Origin: Planctomycetota bacterium | GTDB lineage: Bacteria; Planctomycetota; Planctomycetia; Planctomycetales; Planctomycetaceae | NCBI GenBank assembly: GCA_003388505.1 | Contig: QQVO01000004.1 | Span: 62,001 to 126,000, forward strand | DNA length: 64,000 nt | Direction: 5' to 3' | In this document: positions 62,930 to 64,000 of the stretch, piece by piece | Numbering within the stretch: the first letter of the stretch is position 1 | Layout: each line of letters starts with the position of its first letter | Translations under genes and position numbers: made by a program | Notes under the pieces: generated by a model | Told to the model about the DNA's origin: nothing | Database searches by the model: none | The model's input: the letters and a program-made list of their open reading frames with translations, nothing else

Positions 62930-63769
62930 TCACTTTTCCTGTTGTGCAGGAATGAAGGGTCGCGATCCGACCGGTCGAAACCGGCCCCGCGGCGGCTCGG
63001 AGTTCTGCGGACTGTCATCGCCGGCCTCCCGATCACTCTCCACCCGCCTCTCGATCGACGTTTCCTCTGCTGCGGAAACTTCCTTGGGGGCGGGTTCCAC
63101 CTCGATTTCCTCGGAGTCGGCGGCTTCTGATGGAATGACGAGCACCATCCCCGGTCTCAGGTCGTCCGGACTGGCCAGCAGATCACGATTGGCCGCGAAG
63201 ATCTCATCGAAGCGGCTGGTTTTGCCGAGCAGACGTCCCGCGATACGGCTCAAGGTGTCGCCGTTGCGGACGGTGTAGCGTTGCACAGCCGGCGCTTCGA
63301 CTGGTTCCGCTGCGACCGAGGAGAGTTCGACGAGAGAGGATGGCGGCGCAGCGGTGGCAGGATCGTGGGCTGCCTCCGCGACAGGTTCGGACGAATCGTT
63401 GATGCCGTGTTCTACAGGTTCAACGCTCGGCTCGCGTGCGAATGCTTCAGGGACGTCGGCCACGGTCGTGGGACGAATCGGCTCCACCGGGTCCGGGGAG
63501 GTGGTTGGAGCGTCCTTCCGGAAACTGGCCCCAGCAGCATCGACCGCGATTTGCCGGGGTTCTGCGTCCCGCGCGGAACTCGTGCCGGGCTCGTCGGATG
63601 ACGTATAGGGCCGAATTGGAAGCTGTTCGATGTCCGAATCAACTTCCGCGAGATCCTCGAGTTCGATCGCGGCCGTCTCGATGGGCGACTCTCTGGGAAA
63701 GCAGAGCGCCGCGGCGAAGCCGACGAGCATTACTCCCAAAGCCAGCCCGAGTTTGTGATCGCGTTGCAT
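62930..63769 (-). CDS. LysM-domain membrane-anchored protein
   Basis: The 279-residue protein has an N-terminal signal-anchor (MQRDHKLGLALGVMLVGFAA, then ALCF). A ~130-residue acidic, Pro-rich disordered linker follows, and one LysM domain (~165-215): RYTVRNGDTLSRIAGRLLGK, then RFDEIFAANRDLLASPDDLR and PGMVLVIPS. The C terminus is Arg/Pro-rich (PRGRFRPVGSRPFIPAQQEK). LysM binds N-acetylglucosamine-containing glycans such as peptidoglycan. ATG 63769 gives the signal; the frame continues upstream without support. It converges with the SRP RNA gene. Confidence 0.85.
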   Translation of the reverse strand: MQRDHKLGLALGVMLVGFAAALCFPRESPIETAAIELEDLAEVDSDIEQLPIRPYTSSDEPGTSSARDAEPRQIAVDAAGASFRKDAPTTSPDPVEPIRPTTVADVPEAFAREPSVEPVEHGINDSSEPVAEAAHDPATAAPPSSLVELSSVAAEPVEAPAVQRYTVRNGDTLSRIAGRLLGKTSRFDEIFAANRDLLASPDDLRPGMVLVIPSEAADSEEIEVEPAPKEVSAAEETSIERRVESDREAGDDSPQNSEPPRGRFRPVGSRPFIPAQQEK

Positions 63770-64000
63770 AAGGACTTCTGTCTGACATCGCGGGACGGAG
63801 AAAGCTCGGCCTCGGTGGGGCATGTCCCGCGGACGACAGTTCGCGGTTGTAAAAACATCGCCACACCTGTTTGCAGCCGATCGCGCCGTGTCCCTGGCAG
63901 CCAGCAGAACGTCTCGGGGTGTCCCGCTATCGAAGTATCGGCCCGATTGCGCGTCGGGCGTCACCCCCATGAGTGAAAGTTGGCCCCGGCCTGCGGATTG

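Overview
The window comes from a high-GC planctomycete, most likely order Planctomycetales. The evidence is a cluster of lineage markers: a DUF1501 plus DUF1549 pair, a very large ResB-CcsA fusion, a PQQ-type beta-propeller, a TPR-TPR-ExbB-ExbD-ExbD gene set without TonB, a Uma2 gene, many lipoproteins, and small conserved proteins I associate with planctomycetes. Most of it reads as ordinary chromosome. I see no prophage, transposase, CRISPR array, tRNA or rRNA gene.

Layout. 1-4.7 kb: tail of a secreted protein, the ccsBA-type cytochrome c maturation fusion, and a 34-residue very basic protein with its own terminator. 5-13.2 kb: a MoxR/Mg-chelatase-type ATPase, lysS, queE, an RbfA-like gene and a SNF2 helicase with a SWIM zinc finger. 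13.4-16.4 kb: a membrane protein, a LarA-like gene and an inositol-monophosphatase-family gene bracketed by two copies of a 101-bp repeat. 16.8-23.7 kb: TPR/TPR/ExbB/ExbD/ExbD envelope cluster. 23.8-33.7 kb (minus strand): PQQ propeller, Fe-alcohol dehydrogenase, several lipoproteins, a cupredoxin, and DUF1549 and DUF1501 separated by a two-gene receiver-domain cassette. 34-38.4 kb: a 56-residue protein and gatC-gatA-uma2-gatB. 38.5-46.2 kb: sialidase-like protein, two Ca/cation antiporters, UspA, glycerate 2-kinase and a cupin. 46.2-52.9 kb (minus strand): TPR lipoprotein pair, a candidate small RNA, a YHS-tailed lipoprotein, a coupled zinc-ribbon pair, a CDGSH protein and glnA. 53.4-64 kb: ArsC, a large VWA membrane protein, a CLC channel with CBS domains (third 101-bp repeat copy at its stop), M32 carboxypeptidase, a conserved 95-residue protein, an MFS transporter, the SRP RNA gene and a LysM protein.

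How the parts fit. Housekeeping translation genes (lysS, gatCAB, SRP RNA, rbfA-like, queE) are interspersed with envelope functions typical of the phylum. The most noteworthy non-protein content is (i) a 101-bp dispersed repeat whose two ends carry TAG and which supplies or abuts the stop codons of two genes, (ii) several further palindromic repeat families including a REPIN-like element, (iii) an SRP RNA with a clear promoter, and (iv) a promoter-to-terminator unit at about 48.8-49.0 kb that looks like an unannotated small RNA. All calls come from reading the sequence; no database search was run.
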